Shown: positions 10,710 through 21,655 of the stretch, piece by piece
Layout of the letters: each line of letters begins with the position of its first letter
Position numbering within the stretch: the first letter of the stretch is position 1
Assembly (NCBI RefSeq): GCF_011386835.1
Contig: NC_088795.1
Location: forward strand, 99,074,434 to 99,138,433
Direction of reading: 5' to 3'
DNA from: Chrysemys picta bellii
Taxonomy: Eukaryota > Chordata > Testudines > Emydidae
DNA: 64,000 nt
Notes under the pieces: generated by a model
What the model was told of the DNA's origin: nothing
Seen by the model: only the letters and a program-made list of their open reading frames with translations
Databases searched by the model: none
Position numbers and translations under genes: made by a program

Positions 10710-10982
10710 GGGCTTGACTACACTAGAAAGTTGTACCAGTTTAATTTAAAGTGTGATTTTAAACTGATTTAGTAAGGAATTGTCTACACAAGTAGTTATT
10801 CTGATATAGCTATTCCTATATAAATTCACAGCCTACCTGATTTAATTTTCATGTGTAGACAAGCATTAAACTGCTGCAAATCCTGTATGGATGCTGATTT
10901 CATTTAAATGTGTCTTACTTTGGTATAAAGTCAATCATTGGTTTTAGTTAAACTGGTGCAATGTCTATTTCTAGACAAGGCC
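10710..10982. mobile_element. Harbinger-type MITE with TAA target duplication
   Basis: Begins GGGCTTGACTACACTAGAAA and ends CTAGACAAGGCC, approximate inverted ends of the GGC-TGTCTAC type used by the larger Harbinger elements here. TAA flanks both sides (10707-10709 and 10983-10985). An internal pair of similar ends (GTCTACACAAG near 10790 and TGTGTAGACAAGC near 10855) suggests a second copy nested inside. Non-coding. Confidence 0.65.
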
Positions 10983-11189
10983 TAAATCCTCTCTCTAGAC
11001 TAAAGATTTCAGCCAATGTAGCTGCAATAAAGGATGTCTCTAATATGGAATATAAGCCCAATAAACCATGACTGCCCCTATGTAGCTGAACTCAGCTCAA
11101 AATCAGAATAAAGTAATAAACTGCAACTCCAAGTATATGATAACCAGTGCAAGTCACAGTTCATAGTGGCTTTGCCTATCTTCAAAAGG

Positions 11190-11425
11190 AATAAGGCGTG
11201 TTTTTTAACCTGTGGTACATGTTAAATAACATATGTTAAAATCTTAGTGTAGACAAGACGAGTTACGTGGTTGAATTAAAACCTTGGGGGAGTTTGGAGT
11301 TCACCGTGACCAGCAAACAAGTGTTAAAACTACAACTGGCCTTATCTAGACTGGGATGTTAATGCGTTAGTTAACAAATGTTAAAAACTCACCTTTTTCC
11401 TAGTTTAGACATGGTCTAAGAAGCT
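11190..11425. repeat. Degenerate Harbinger-like MITE remnants
   Basis: Contains GTGTAGACAAGAC, TTATCTAGACTGGG and TTTAGACATGGTCTAAG, all resembling the GTCTAC ends of the Harbinger MITEs in this window, plus repeated TGTTAA motifs. Boundaries are unclear and no target duplication could be assigned. Confidence 0.35.
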
Positions 11426-11782
11426 TAAATATTAAAACAATTCAAACTAAAAATTTCAATACGTTGCAATGATTTAAGAACTTAAAATGTACAGCAAATT
11501 TGCTGGAGATTACTTATTAGGTCACAGAGTATACCTCATATACAGTAAATATGGCAATATCTCTGTCAGAGAATGGAAATTATTAATCTATACACAATCC
11601 TAATGAGCTGTTGCATGGAAATTCAGAACCATTCTGACTCATATACTCTGCAAACAACTTAATGAGACTGCAGTTTCACTTTTTCATGTGGCTTCATTAT
11701 AAAGGTTGGAGCTGATTGACTTACTATGATGAAATAATATTCCTTCCACTTGGCTAAATGCTTTGTATTTTACTACAGCTTC

Positions 11783-11813
11783 GGGGGGGCGGGGGGGGGG
11801 GGGTAGAAAGACC
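11783..11813. repeat. Poly-G tract
   Basis: A run of 30 G interrupted by a single C, on the plus strand. It could fold into a G-quadruplex and is prone to replication slippage and assembly error. Confidence 0.9.
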
Positions 11814-12284
11814 AAGCTGCTAAATTGGTTTTTGCACCCACACTTTAAGAAAGAACTCAGTCCTTAGCATGAACAGGAAGGAAACAAATATCTCAGTGCT
11901 CTTCACTATTTTTGAAGGGAGGCCACTTTGACAAAAAACCTTCAATGTGAGAGCCACATCAACTACTAAATTAACACATTGCTTACTACTCCTTAATGAT
12001 GTAATGTTACAAAGACACTCGTGTAACTAAAACAAAGTCTACTTGTACAATAAAATGATACTCCTTTTATAAAATAATAACCAGCAAAACATATGGAATT
12101 AAAAAGGCACCTATGCAAGTAAAGTTTTTAAGAGCAGAATAATGCAAACCTTACTTTAAAAACTGAATAAACGAAAGTGTGCCTGTTCCTCCTTGACTTT
12201 GTTCATGCAGTATTTGTAATCTGTCATCGCAATCCTAGTAAGGCAGTCCAAATGTTGGTTGGTCAATTTGTTCCTCTGTTTTCT

Positions 12285-12660
12285 TTTCATCCCTCTGGCT
12301 GGGGGTGAGGGCTCTTGGGTGGGACCAGGGATGAGGGGTTCTGCATACAGGAGGGGGCTCAGGGTTGGAGCAGAGTGTTGGGTTGTGGGGGGGAGGTGAG
12401 GGCTCTGGCTGGGGGTGCGGGCTCTGGGGTGGGGCAGGGATGAGGAGTTTGGGGTGCAAGCAGGCTGCCCCAGGGCTGGGGCCAGAGGACTGCCCCCAGT
12501 CCTCTCCCTGCCTGCAGCATCTAGCTCCGGGGAAGGGGCCTCTCTCTCCCCTCTGGCAGCAGGGAGCTCTGGGGCTGGGGGAGAGGACCACAGCAGCCTT
12601 GCAAACCCCAACTTGCTCTCCTCCCCAGTTCCCACCCACCCCCTACCTTTCTCCTCTCCC
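12285..12660. repeat. G-rich degenerate tandem repeat
   Basis: Recurring GGCTGGGGGTGAGGGCTCT-like and GGGGTGGGGCAGGGATGAGG-like units. This is the inverse-strand counterpart of the C-rich repeat at 38505-38990. Long open frames on both strands here come from base composition and low stop density, not from a gene. Confidence 0.65.
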
Positions 12661-12884
12661 GGTCCCTGCTGTGTGGCCCTTTAGAGCTGCTGCACTTCTA
12701 TTTATAGCCTGCTGTGTGGCCTCACAGCTTACAGGGAACTTAGTGAGCCACACTTAGGGTTGATGGGAGCCACCACTGCTCACAGGCCTTGCAATGAAGA
12801 ACACTGAAATATCTGCTTATCACCTAAGAGAGAAGGAAAGAACTTTATCTTGGCCTTGAGATGCATATACAAGAGGGATTACAT

Positions 12885-13143
12885 CAGTGATGCTCTGACT
12901 GAGGCACGGGAGTTGCAAATGGCTCTTTAATGCATCTCCTGCAGCTCTTTGCAGCATGTGATATTAAAACACTGTGCGATTTAATTATTAACCAGTCTAA
13001 GTTATTAACCAATCAGAATGCTTTTACTATGTTATTAACCAATTAAGTTATCAACTTGCACTAAGTTTTAATCTTATTTGGCTCTTTGGGGTAATGCTAA
13101 TCGCTAATTTGGTTCTTGAACTAATGAGGGCTGAGTATCACTG
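12885..13143. mobile_element. hAT MITE with 8-bp target duplication
   Basis: Inverted ends CAGTGATGCTC and GAGTATCACTG, flanked by GATTACAT (12877-12884) and GATTAGAT (13144-13151), an 8-bp duplication with one mismatch, as in the hAT superfamily. The interior (GGCTCTTTAATGCATCTCCT and repeated TATTAACCAATC) matches the longer copy at 54944-55334, so both belong to one family. No transposase is encoded. Confidence 0.85.
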
Positions 13144-13166
13144 GATTAGATAGCTGAATGAAATTG

Positions 13167-13206
13167 CGGTGGGATAAGAACATAAGAACGGCCATACTGG
13201 GTCAGA
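13167..13206 (-). mobile_element. Short CR1-like LINE 3' tail
   Basis: The sequence GGCCATACTGGGTCAGACCA preceded by ATAAGAAC is the reverse complement of the LINE 3' end seen at 34437 (TGACCCAGTATGGCCATTC). It is a severely 5'-truncated insertion, directly next to the hAT element. Confidence 0.65.
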
Positions 13207-14094
13207 CCAAAGGATATGGGAACCTTTTGCTTCTAGATTCAACTCCAGCCCATTGCTATTTGGTGGCCTGTAGTATGACAAATGCCATTGATAAGAAAGT
13301 GATGGTTACTATAAAAATGCTTGTAATAATAAATAGAGTTAGTGGTCTCAGTCAGTTTCCAGGAAACAGATGTCCAAATGGGAAAAAATCAAAAACAAAA
13401 AAACCTCACAACACATTACAAATGACGTTAATTGGCATCCCTATGTAGCATTCTCATCGGAGGTGTCAAAGATTGAATAGTCATGGCTACTGAACTTCTC
13501 CAAAAGGCAGCGTGGACCCATGCTCTACCTGATCTTTGGGTAAATATGGTACCACAGTGTCCAGGGCTATCAATGGAGCACACAGCATAACCTCACACAA
13601 ACATAAGAAAACTATTTCTTCCTTTTCTGCAGGCCTCAGACTTTACTAGGGAGTTATTTAGGCTTGGTCTACACTACAAAGTTTGGTCAATGTAAGCTGC
13701 CTTGCATCAACCTAGTTGTTCATGTGTGCACACTTAAATTTGTCTTCCACTTACATAAGTGGCCTGTTAGGCCGACATAGTAACACCACCTCCCCGAGTG
13801 GCATTGTCAAGGTCAATGTATGGAGGTCAGCGAAGTGCACATGTAGACACTGTCTTACCTAGGTGTACCCTAACAGTCCTCTAGTAGCTGTCCCACAATG
13901 CCCCACAATAACCACTCTGGTCACCATTATGAACTCCACAATGCCCCAGCCCAGGAATGAGGTAGACCCCCTTTATTGACCCACAAATTTTTGAAATTCC
14001 TTTTCTTGATTGCCTGACTTGATGAGCATACCTACCAGCACTCCATTGTTGAGTGCAATGCCCAGCTGACCATGCTGGTTGCATGCTCCAGATG

Positions 14095-15116
14095 TGCTCT
14101 GGCCTGAAGTAGACAAGAGTTATTGGATCTCCTGGGCCTGTGGAGTGCAGAGGCTGTGCAGGCACAGCTCCAAACCAGCCATAGAAAACATTGACACCTA
14201 CAAGCAGATTGTTTGGGGGATGCAGTAGAAGGGCTTTGTCAAGGACCAGCAGCAATGCCATATGAAAGCCCAGGAACTGTAACAGGCATACCAGAAGGCA
14301 GGGAGGCCAACAATCGGTCTGGTGCCAAGCTGCAGGCCTGCTGCTTTTACAATAAGTTGCATACCATACTCAACTGAGACACCGCACCACCACCCCACAA
14401 ACCACCATCGATACCACCAAGAAGCACAAGTCACAGGCCCCTGCTCATGGGCAGCCAGTATAATAGGTCAGGTGAGGCTCTGCCTTCCCCAGCACTGCTG
14501 TGGCCGCTGGGCTCCCAGTTGCAGGGTTCGGCGGCGAAGTTTTTGCTTTATTATGCCCGATGCAGGTTCCAAGGTGGCTGAGGAAGCACATACTGCCTCC
14601 TCAGCCGCCCCGGAACCTGCATGGGACATATCAAATGCATCTTCTAACAAATGCTTTCCTCCTGGGCGGGTTGGGTCCGGGAACGGGAGGCACGGCGCAG
14701 CTTAGGCCAGCCTGGGGCTCCTCCAGGTTGGGCCTTCGGTTCCTCTGGGTTTTGGGGGGCGCTCAGGGCTTCGGCTGGCCCAGAGCTCCTGCGGCTGGGG
14801 GGGCAGGCGATCAGGGCTTCTCTGGGCGGGGGGGGGCGCTAGTGGCTCCGGCCCCAGGGGGGAAGGGGGTCTCGGGGCTCTGGCCGTAGGGAGGATGTGG
14901 GGGGAAGGGGCGGAGCCAGGAGCTAGCCTCCCCAAAGGGGGGCTCCACCCGCTGCCCATGCCCCTGCTGTTAACTGTGAGGAGGTGGACAAGGAGGAGGA
15001 TGGGGGACAGGAGACCAGGGGATCTAGCTACTCAGTGAGCCAGGACCTGTTTTTCACTTCACTGCAGTCCAGCCAGTCAAGCACAGGTGAGGCCAGTGCA
15101 GAGGAAGAAACCTCGG
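14095..15116 (+). pseudogene. Harbinger Myb/SANT-like protein, exon 1 remnant
   Basis: Plus-strand frames contain the trihelix Myb/SANT-like block of Harbinger ORF1: ELLDLLGLWSAEAVQAQLQT, then after frame changes EANNRSGAKLQACCFYNKLH. In live relatives this region binds the transposon ends. The acidic, Ser-rich linker GGQETRGSSYSVSQDLFFTS follows and runs to a consensus donor CTCGG|GTAAGT after 15116. Stops and frameshifts are scattered through it, and a GC-rich segment (about 14470-14960) interrupts it. Exon 2 lies at 15860. Confidence 0.7.
14470..14960. repeat. GC-rich insertion inside the Harbinger Myb gene
   Basis: Very G-rich on the plus strand (units such as GGGGGGCGCTCAGGGCTTCGG), unlike the sequence on either side, and interrupting the Myb/SANT reading frame between the CCFYNKLH block and the acidic linker. 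Boundaries are approximate and no target duplication was found. It resembles the GC-rich cores of other non-autonomous elements in the window, but the class is not clear. Confidence 0.45.
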
Positions 15117-15859
15117 GTAAGTATATACATAAATTTGCTATTACAGGATGGCACCCTCCAAAATAGCAGGACACAGGTTTTGATTTTTCTTTAATTTACT
15201 CATGCTAGAAGAATAGTAGTACAACCAAGAGAGGTAGAGTTGCTATCTGCTGTTCAGTCCCCTCTAGAGTTGGAGGGAGGGCATGCTTAGCAGTTTGTTT
15301 ATTTACACAGGGATGTCCCTTGAAACCTCCTGAGAGATCTCTATGAAACTTCCATGGAGTTACTCTGCAATTCTCTGACGAAGGTATCTGGGGAGAGCTG
15401 CCTTACTTCTTCCATCACAGTGGGACACTTTCCCATGCACTCAAAGATAACTTCCAGAGGCATCATTGTAGTACACAGGCTAGCAAAATATTGGCCTGGG
15501 CAGCTTCAGGATGCCAGCAGCAGCTGTGATCTCTCTGCCTTTGTCACCCTCAGGAGGGTGAGATCAATTAAATTCACCACCGCCTATGGAAAAAGGTGCC
15601 AGTATTCAGTGCCATGGCCCTGTGCTAATAGTTTTGTGCAACCCAACTATTCCCTTTTCATTTCCCTAGCCCCCAGCAGGGCATACTTAGCGTGGCTGGT
15701 GCTGTGACTGGCATCATGCACAAGCAATCCCAAGTAGAAGTGAGAATGAGCGTGTAGTGCTTAAAATGTTAGGGGAACAAGGGGAGTGAGTTCTGCATCT
15801 TAAGTTTCTCTTTAGATAGTGAACATACTGACAGTGGTAGCTCTGTGTTTTATCTATAG

Positions 15860-16260
15860 CTGCTGCCATCATGGCTTTGAGGATCCCCCCTCCACACCCG
15901 TGGAATGCCTGAGCCAGATAAGGAGGAGAAAGAAGGGGACCAAGGATGACATGTTCAATTAGATCCTGCAAGGCAGTGCTGCATCAGATCATGATCACAA
16001 GGCCCAGAGGATGAACACTTGGGACAGTCTGGAGAAGGAAAGAGTGGAGAGGAGAAAGGCCGAGGGGTCCCAGCAGAAAAAGGAGAGGGAGATGCACCAG
16101 GACATAATGGGGCTTCTCAGATAGCAAACACTACTCGTGAGGGAGAATTCATATGGCCTGCATTTTTCTGTGCCCCCACACAGAAAAACTCCAAAAAAAA
16201 ATCTGCCGCGGGACACGTGCCTCTTCCCCAGCAGCCCAGGCAGCGCGTGTGTTCCAGTGT
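15860..16260 (+). pseudogene. Harbinger Myb/SANT-like protein, exon 2 remnant
   Basis: Starts after a good acceptor (TTTTATCTATAG, AG at 15858-15859). It encodes the Lys/Arg/Glu-rich C-terminal part of the transposon Myb-like protein, with RRRKKGTKDDMF and a coiled-coil-like stretch SLEKERVERRKAEGSQQKKE. In-frame stops after DDMFN and GLLR show decay. The intron 15117-15859 holds no other recognised feature. Confidence 0.55.
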
Positions 16261-16302
16261 GCCTGGAGCAGCTTCAGAGATGGGCGGGGGGAGGTGTCTG
16301 GG

Positions 16303-16412
16303 CATGCATGCCTTGATCACCGTCAAAGAATTATAGAAAATTAGGGTTGGAAGAGACCATGCATGCCTTGATCACTGTCATAGAATCATAGAAGATTAGG
16401 GTGAAGAAGGAT
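16303..16412. repeat. 55-bp tandem duplication containing a CR1 tail
   Basis: Two adjacent copies (16303-16357 and 16358-16412) begin CATGCATGCCTTGATCAC and end with the CR1-like 3' tail motif ATAGAA-ATTAGGGT on the minus-strand orientation. They differ at several positions, so the duplication is not recent. Confidence 0.75.
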
Positions 16413-16905
16413 CGTGTCCCAAGGTTCTTATACATTTCCAGCGGCCTTTTGGCCTGAGAAAACAATAGGCTTAACTCTCCTTCTCCCAAACATCCTGGCA
16501 ATTAGCACAGGGTAATTTATCCATTAAACAGTTCAGATACAGGTTATCACAACCTTCAAAGAGACATATAGACAATAATACTATCTCAGTTAAGTGTCTT
16601 CCTAAATGTTAATATTCCTTTTTTTGATCTTTGAATCAAAGCTATAGTAATAGACAAGACTTGTTTGCTTATATCACAAGACCTGAGCAAACATCTACCC
16701 TTCTACCTCTAACAATGCAGATTGCATTTCAAAGCGCTATTCATTTACATATCTTCCTAACCAGTTTATAAAGTTCGGCCATGGGTCAGGTCAGTCTGTG
16801 AGTTATTGAAAGATGACAGGGCCAGAAAGAGTTAATTGAGATATTATATCACACTCATAACGTCACAAGGACACAACAGGCAGCTATAGATATTGGGATA
16901 TTTTT
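16413..16905. mobile_element. Unclassified insertion within the Harbinger element (possible solo LTR)
   Basis: About 490 bp that separate the Myb exon from the transposase remnant and match neither. It runs from TGTCCCAAGG to CACAAGGACA or thereabouts, ends that would suit an LTR (TGT...ACA), but no matching target duplication was seen and there is no coding sequence. It could also be part of the original Harbinger 3' region. Confidence 0.25.
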
Positions 16906-16929
16906 CACACTGAGGTCCAATCTTGTGAG

Positions 16930-17900
16930 TAAACAACGTCAGCATCCCTTCAATCTACCAAAAGCATATTCAACTGTCATTTTGCACCAGCTGAGCCAGT
17001 AGTTGAATTGTTCCTTGGTGCTGTCGAGATGGCCAGTGTATGACTTCATAAGCCAGGGGAGCAATTGGTAGGCTGGGTCACCCAGGATCTCTACTAGCAT
17101 TTCAACATTCCCAGTGGTAATCCATTGGTTGGGAAAGCAAGTCCCTCCTTGCAGCTTTCTGAACAGTCCTGTGTTCTTAAAGATGAGAGCATCATGCACC
17201 TTCTCTGACCAGCCCACACTGATGCCAGTGATCCACTAATACTTGCATAACAATAAAGAAGTAGCCCTTTCTATTGATGTACTCAGCGGCAAGATGATTT
17301 GGTGCCAAAATAGGGATGTGCTTGCCATTTGTCACTCCTCAGGAACCCCATTGCTTCAAATCCATCCACTATGTCCTGCACATTGCTGAGAGTCACAGTC
17401 TTGTATAGCAGGAGGCAATTAATGACTCTGCACACTTAAACGACAATAGCCCCCCAGTGGATTTCCTGAATCCAAATTGATCTCCAACTGACTGATAGCA
17501 ACCTGGCATTGCAAGTTTCCATAGTGTGATTGCCATTTGCTTCTCCACTGACAGTGCAGCTTTCATTCTGGTGTCCCGGCTCTGGAGGGCTGTTGTGAGC
17601 TCATCTCACAGATCCAGGAATGTTGCCTTGTGCATCCAGAAGTTCTGCAGCCACTGTTCATCATCCCAAGTCTGCATTACGATGCAATCCCATCAATCAG
17701 TGCTCATTTCTAGGGCCCAGAAAGGGCACTCCACCATCCTCAGCGATTCTGTGAATTCTACCAACAACCTTGAATTGCTTCTGTGTCCCACAACAATCTG
17801 TCCTCCAAGAAATCATCATGTTCTCCACCAATTCAGTTCTTCTTGCGGCTCTGCAAATTTTACAGGATCTTGTGCTCTGTGCTTGCAATGTTCATGACAA
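16930..17900 (-). pseudogene. Harbinger DDE transposase remnant
   Basis: Minus-strand frames give, in order, SCKICRAARRTELVENMMIS, a WDDEQWLQNF block, KAALSVEKQMAITLWKLA, and then the catalytic half: GWSEKVHDALIFKNTGLFRK (second Asp in VHDA), LGDPAYQLLPWLMKSY and CKMTVEYAFGRLKG (catalytic Glu). The part between LWKLA and GWSEK, which should carry GAIDGTHIP with the first Asp, is scrambled by frameshifts. It is much more decayed than the relative at 40161-41359 and is a fossil of the same family. Confidence 0.8.
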
Positions 17901-18312
17901 TAGTGCAGAGCTGTGCAGGCTCCATGCTTCTGTCACAGATGGCGACAGGGAGGAGGGCCATGCTGTTTTGTGGGATTTTGAAAAAAGGCATGAAAGTTAT
18001 GGGATACAGATAATATTAAGGGATGGAGACAGTTTCACACTGGGATGTTGATCCCATGCTCCCAGTAAACCCAGTGCAACTTGTTTCAGCCCCATCATGC
18101 ATTGCCAAAACTTCCCAAAAGACAGGGCATTGAACGGTGGCAGGTTGGACACTGGGATACCTACCCATGGTGCACCACACTGTCCTGGTGAGTATGTGCA
18201 CTGCCAACACAAGGAGCCAAGCAACCACGTGCACAAGCGATAGACTAACTACGGTGGCTTTATGCCGACATACCTTGCATCAACATACGTTTGTAATGTA
18301 GACATGGCCTTA

Positions 18313-20250
18313 GTCCTTACCCAGGAAAAACTCTCATTTACTTCATCAGGAGTTTTCCTTGAATGAAGACTTGGGGACTAGTCCAATTACTTTATTAATG
18401 ATTAATTATTAATTTTAGGTGGTCCCTCTGGGACTCTTGATAGTGTACAGTTGGTATTAGTTTAGTTATGCTTGCTATCCGATTTCCATAACCAAAATTA
18501 TTCACACCCTCTGAAATCTGCAGATAAAGGCCCATGGGACTGGAAATTGGTAAGGGGCCACTGAGGTCAAGCTAACATTTTCTACCAAGTTACACACAAA
18601 CTGAACACAGGTTCTGAACAGATGACCTATAGCTCCTTTCTTCCCTCCACCCTACCCCCTCTCCCCGCCCCAAAAATTCACTGTTTGCATTGTGTGCATC
18701 TTCACAATCTCAGAGGACTGTCAAAAGATGACTCACTGCTCAGAAGATACAAATGTCTATACTAGAGTTTGATTCCTCTTGATTCAATCAATTGCCAGTT
18801 AACATGAGGTGATTATCACATTTTCAGAGTTTAGTCTGGATAGTCCCCAAATGTTCAGGATAAACAAGTTTGTAGTTTTCCCATAGGGCTCAAAGATCTA
18901 TAGTGTAGGCAAATTCAAGCTCAGAGTCCAACTGAACTCCTGTGGTCCTTGTCTGCAGGGGGTTTGTGTCTCCAGCAAAGGGTGTTGTGAGGTGAAGTAT
19001 TAATGAAGGGGGAACCATTGATAGGGCATGATGGGCATGTTAGTAGGAATGGATGGCATTTGAACCCAGGATGAACTGCACTGATAAAGATCATGGTTTA
19101 AACCAATGCAGTGTGTATCTGTATTAGGGGGTTGCACCAGTGCATCTATTTGTAGTGGACAAGACCTAATAGTAGGGTGTCCTTGGGAGTGGGAATGGAA
19201 GCTCTGAAGTGTGCTATGCTTGAGCAATGGAGTACAATCTCTCCAAATTCTGCAGGTCTCTGAACTAAGCACTTGAACTGTTTGGCTGTTTTTAATGCGT
19301 ATACAGAAAAACTGGACTGTATTGATAATCTTTCAGTATCAAGGAAGCTTGTCCAAAAATATGATTCACAGCATGCTACTTCAGGAAGTGTCTGGTTAGA
19401 AGCTGAGAATTTGTATAACATCACTGAACATTTGCTGAATTTTTTTGCACAGTTATTGCTTTGCATAAGTACTGTATCGATATAATGTTTTGAAGTGCCA
19501 GCCTCAATGATTAGCTACACTGAAAATAAATGACATAATTTGCATTTGTTTTACAAACAATCAGCTCCACGTACACTTTGTAGGCCTGTACAGTCAAAGG
19601 TTTATCATTGATGTGCCAGACAATCACACTGGCAAACACACAAAGTCAAATTTAAATACACATTCCCTGTTGGCTTGCTCAGATTGTTTTCTAAATCCCA
19701 AAAGATGGACCATTTAGTCCAATATCAGGCATACTGAAGGAACTGAGCAGTTTTTAGCATGTCAATTGTTTTTTTTCCTTTTTGCAGACTGTTTGAGGAG
19801 ACCATTTTAACTACAGCTAAATACTTCTACAAGTTCCCTCTACAAGTATTCATTAGAAGGAATCACAGCCATCTCTCCTGTGTGCTATGATGCTTCCTTG
19901 AAGGAAAAGAGGGATGAGGAGAGACACAGGTGTTTCTCAGGGTTCTGATGACTCCCCTTTGCTTCACCCATGGCCCTCCTCCCTGTCGCTCCCAGCGCTG
20001 TAAGCTAATGCCCTCAGGGAGGTGGAGTATCTGCAGCACTGGGAGAGCTCTCTCCCAGTGCTGGTGCCGCGACCACACTCGCACTTCAAAGCGCTGCCGC
20101 GGGAGCGCTCCCACAGCAGCGCTTTGGAGTTTCAAGTATAGCCATGCCCTCATTGACTTTAAAGGTTATTTGATCAGGTTCTAAGTGAGGTGTAAACTGC
20201 CCCATTCATCTCAATGGGTGTGAATTGTAAAACCGAATTATGACAATTTA
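18313..20250. other. Non-coding stretch, no gene recognised
   Basis: No protein-like frame over about 105 codons and no known domain. One GC-richer piece (19925-20150) contains an imperfect inverted pair around CTCCCAGTG/CACTGGGAG and AGCGCTGCCGCGGGAGCGCT, likely part of an old MITE. The rest is AT-rich. Confidence 0.45.
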
Positions 20251-20357
20251 GGCTGGTATTTTCAAAGGGGCCTGAGGAAGTAAAGTCCCCAGAGGCCTTT
20301 GTCTTACAATGGGATTTGTGTTTCTAGCTCCTTTAGGCCCCTTTGAAAATCCTAGCC
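20251..20357. mobile_element. 107-bp Harbinger-type MITE with TTA target duplication
   Basis: Imperfect terminal inverted repeats of about 23 bp (starting GGCTGGTATTTTCAAAGGGG; the other end reads GGCCCCTTTGAAAATCCTAG then CC). TTA flanks both sides (20248-20250 and 20358-20360). Non-coding. Similar TTTTCAAA-type repeats occur near 41588 and 48660. Confidence 0.7.
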
Positions 20358-20439
20358 TTAACTATCAATATTAGCGGTTAGCATAATTTTAAGAGAAACA
20401 GCCAGCTGAGTCTCCTTCTACTCACACTAAGGTCATTCT

Positions 20440-21655
20440 ATTGAAGTCAAAATCCTTTGCAGCTGTTTTCACTACAGAGGATGTCAGAGAGATTCACACA
20501 CCTGAGTCATTCTTTATAGGTAAAAAGAAGAACAGGAGTACTTGTGGCACCTTAGAGACTAACAAATTTATTAGAGCATAAGCTTTCGTGGACTACAGCC
20601 CACTTCTTCGGATGCATATAGAATGGAACATATATTGAGGAGATATATATACACACATGTGTATATATGAAGAAGTGGGCTGTAGTCCACGAAAGCTTAT
20701 GCTCTAATAAATTTGTTAGTCTCTAAGGTGCCACAAGTACTCCTGTTCTTCTTTTTGCGGATACAGACTAACACGGCTGCTACTCTGAAACCATTCTTTA
20801 TAGGTGACAAGTCTGAGGAAGTGTCCCAGACTGAGGTGTCAGAAGAAGAGGTTTTGGAACAAATTGATAAATTAAACAGTGAAAGTCACCAGGACAAGAT
20901 GGTATTCACCCAAGAGTTTTGACAGACCTCAACTATGAAATTGCAGAAGTACTAACTGTGGTATGTTATGTATCACTTAAATCAGCCTCTGTACCAGATG
21001 AATGGAGGATTGCTAACGTAATGCCGATTTTTAAAAAAAGACTTCAGAGGCAATCCAGGCAATTACAGGCTGGTAAGTCTAACTTCAGGTTCAGGCAAAG
21101 TGGTTGAAACTATAGTAAAATCACACATAGATAAACAGGATATGTTGGGGAATAGTCAACACAGCTTTTCTAAAGGGAAATCATGCCTCAACAATCTATT
21201 AGAATTATTTGAGGATGTCAACAAGCACATGGATAAGGGTGATCCAGTGGATATAGTGTACTTGGACTTTCAGAAAGCCTTTGACAAGGTCCATCATCAA
21301 GGCTCTTAAGTAAAGTAAGCAGTCATGGGATAAGAGGGAGTTCCTCTCATGGATCAGTAACTGGTTAAAAGACAGGAAACAAAGGGTAGTAATAAATATT
21401 CAGTTTTCCCAATTGAGAGAGATAAATAGCAGGGGCCCCCAGGGGTCTGTACTGGGACCAGTGCTGTTCAACATATTCATAAATGATCTGGAAAAGGGGG
21501 TAAATAGTGAGGTGATATGACAGGAGATGAAACACTCTATAATTGCCCTGTTCTGTTCATTCCCTCTGACGAATCTGTCATCAGCTACTGTCGGAAAACA
21601 GGGTACTGGCCTAGATTGACCACTGATCTGACCCAGTATGACCATTCTTATGTTA
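20440..21655 (+). mobile_element. CR1 LINE fragment with reverse transcriptase, interrupted by a PLE insertion
   Basis: Plus-strand frames follow the CR1 reverse transcriptase: TEVSEEEVLEQIDKLNS, SVPDEWRIANVMPIFKK, MLGNSQHSFSKGKSCLNNLL, DIVYLDFQKAFDKVHHQ and GPQGSVLGPVLFNIFINDLE, then a jump to the 3' end TGACCCAGTATGACCATTC near 21645. The FADD-containing part is deleted, and several frameshifts and stops break the frame. A PLE piece (20522-20791) splits it, and the frame continues across the insertion (ESFFIGD). Dead copy. Confidence 0.88.
20522..20791. mobile_element. Head-to-head PLE ends inserted into CR1, with 14-bp target duplication
   Basis: Flanked by the exact 14-bp repeat CATTCTTTATAGGT (20508-20521 and 20792-20805), which proves insertion into the CR1 copy. 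The left arm (AACAGGAGTACTTGTGGCAC through GGATGCAT) and right arm are inverse copies separated by a short AT-rich middle (20615-20668), and the right end adds the PLE start (TAACACGGCTGCTACTCTGA). No coding sequence. Confidence 0.85.

Larger units (their letters stand above)
13661..18309. mobile_element. 4.6-kb PIF/Harbinger transposon carrying two decayed genes
   Basis: Starts GGCTTGGTCTACACTACAAA and ends with the imperfect inverse (TTGTAATGTAGACATGGCC). It is flanked on both sides by TTA (13658-13660 and 18310-18312), the target preferred by PIF/Harbinger. Inside are a plus-strand Myb/SANT-like gene (two exons) and a minus-strand DDE transposase, arranged convergently. These are the two proteins known to be needed together for Harbinger transposition: the Myb-like protein binds the ends and helps import the transposase. 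Both genes are broken by stops and frameshifts, and later insertions lie inside. The element cannot move on its own. Confidence 0.85.

Noticed and set aside
12156..12757. Reading frames of 89-159 codons on both strands
   Set aside because: They lie in a G-rich tandem repeat. The peptides are Pro/Gly/Ser-rich and no domain or exon signal is seen.
20713..20805. Protein start MLVSKVPQVLLFFFLRIQTN and similar at 56977-57246 and 24811
   Set aside because: This hydrophobic start, which looks like a signal peptide, is just the translated PLE terminal repeat. It recurs wherever the repeat is inserted.
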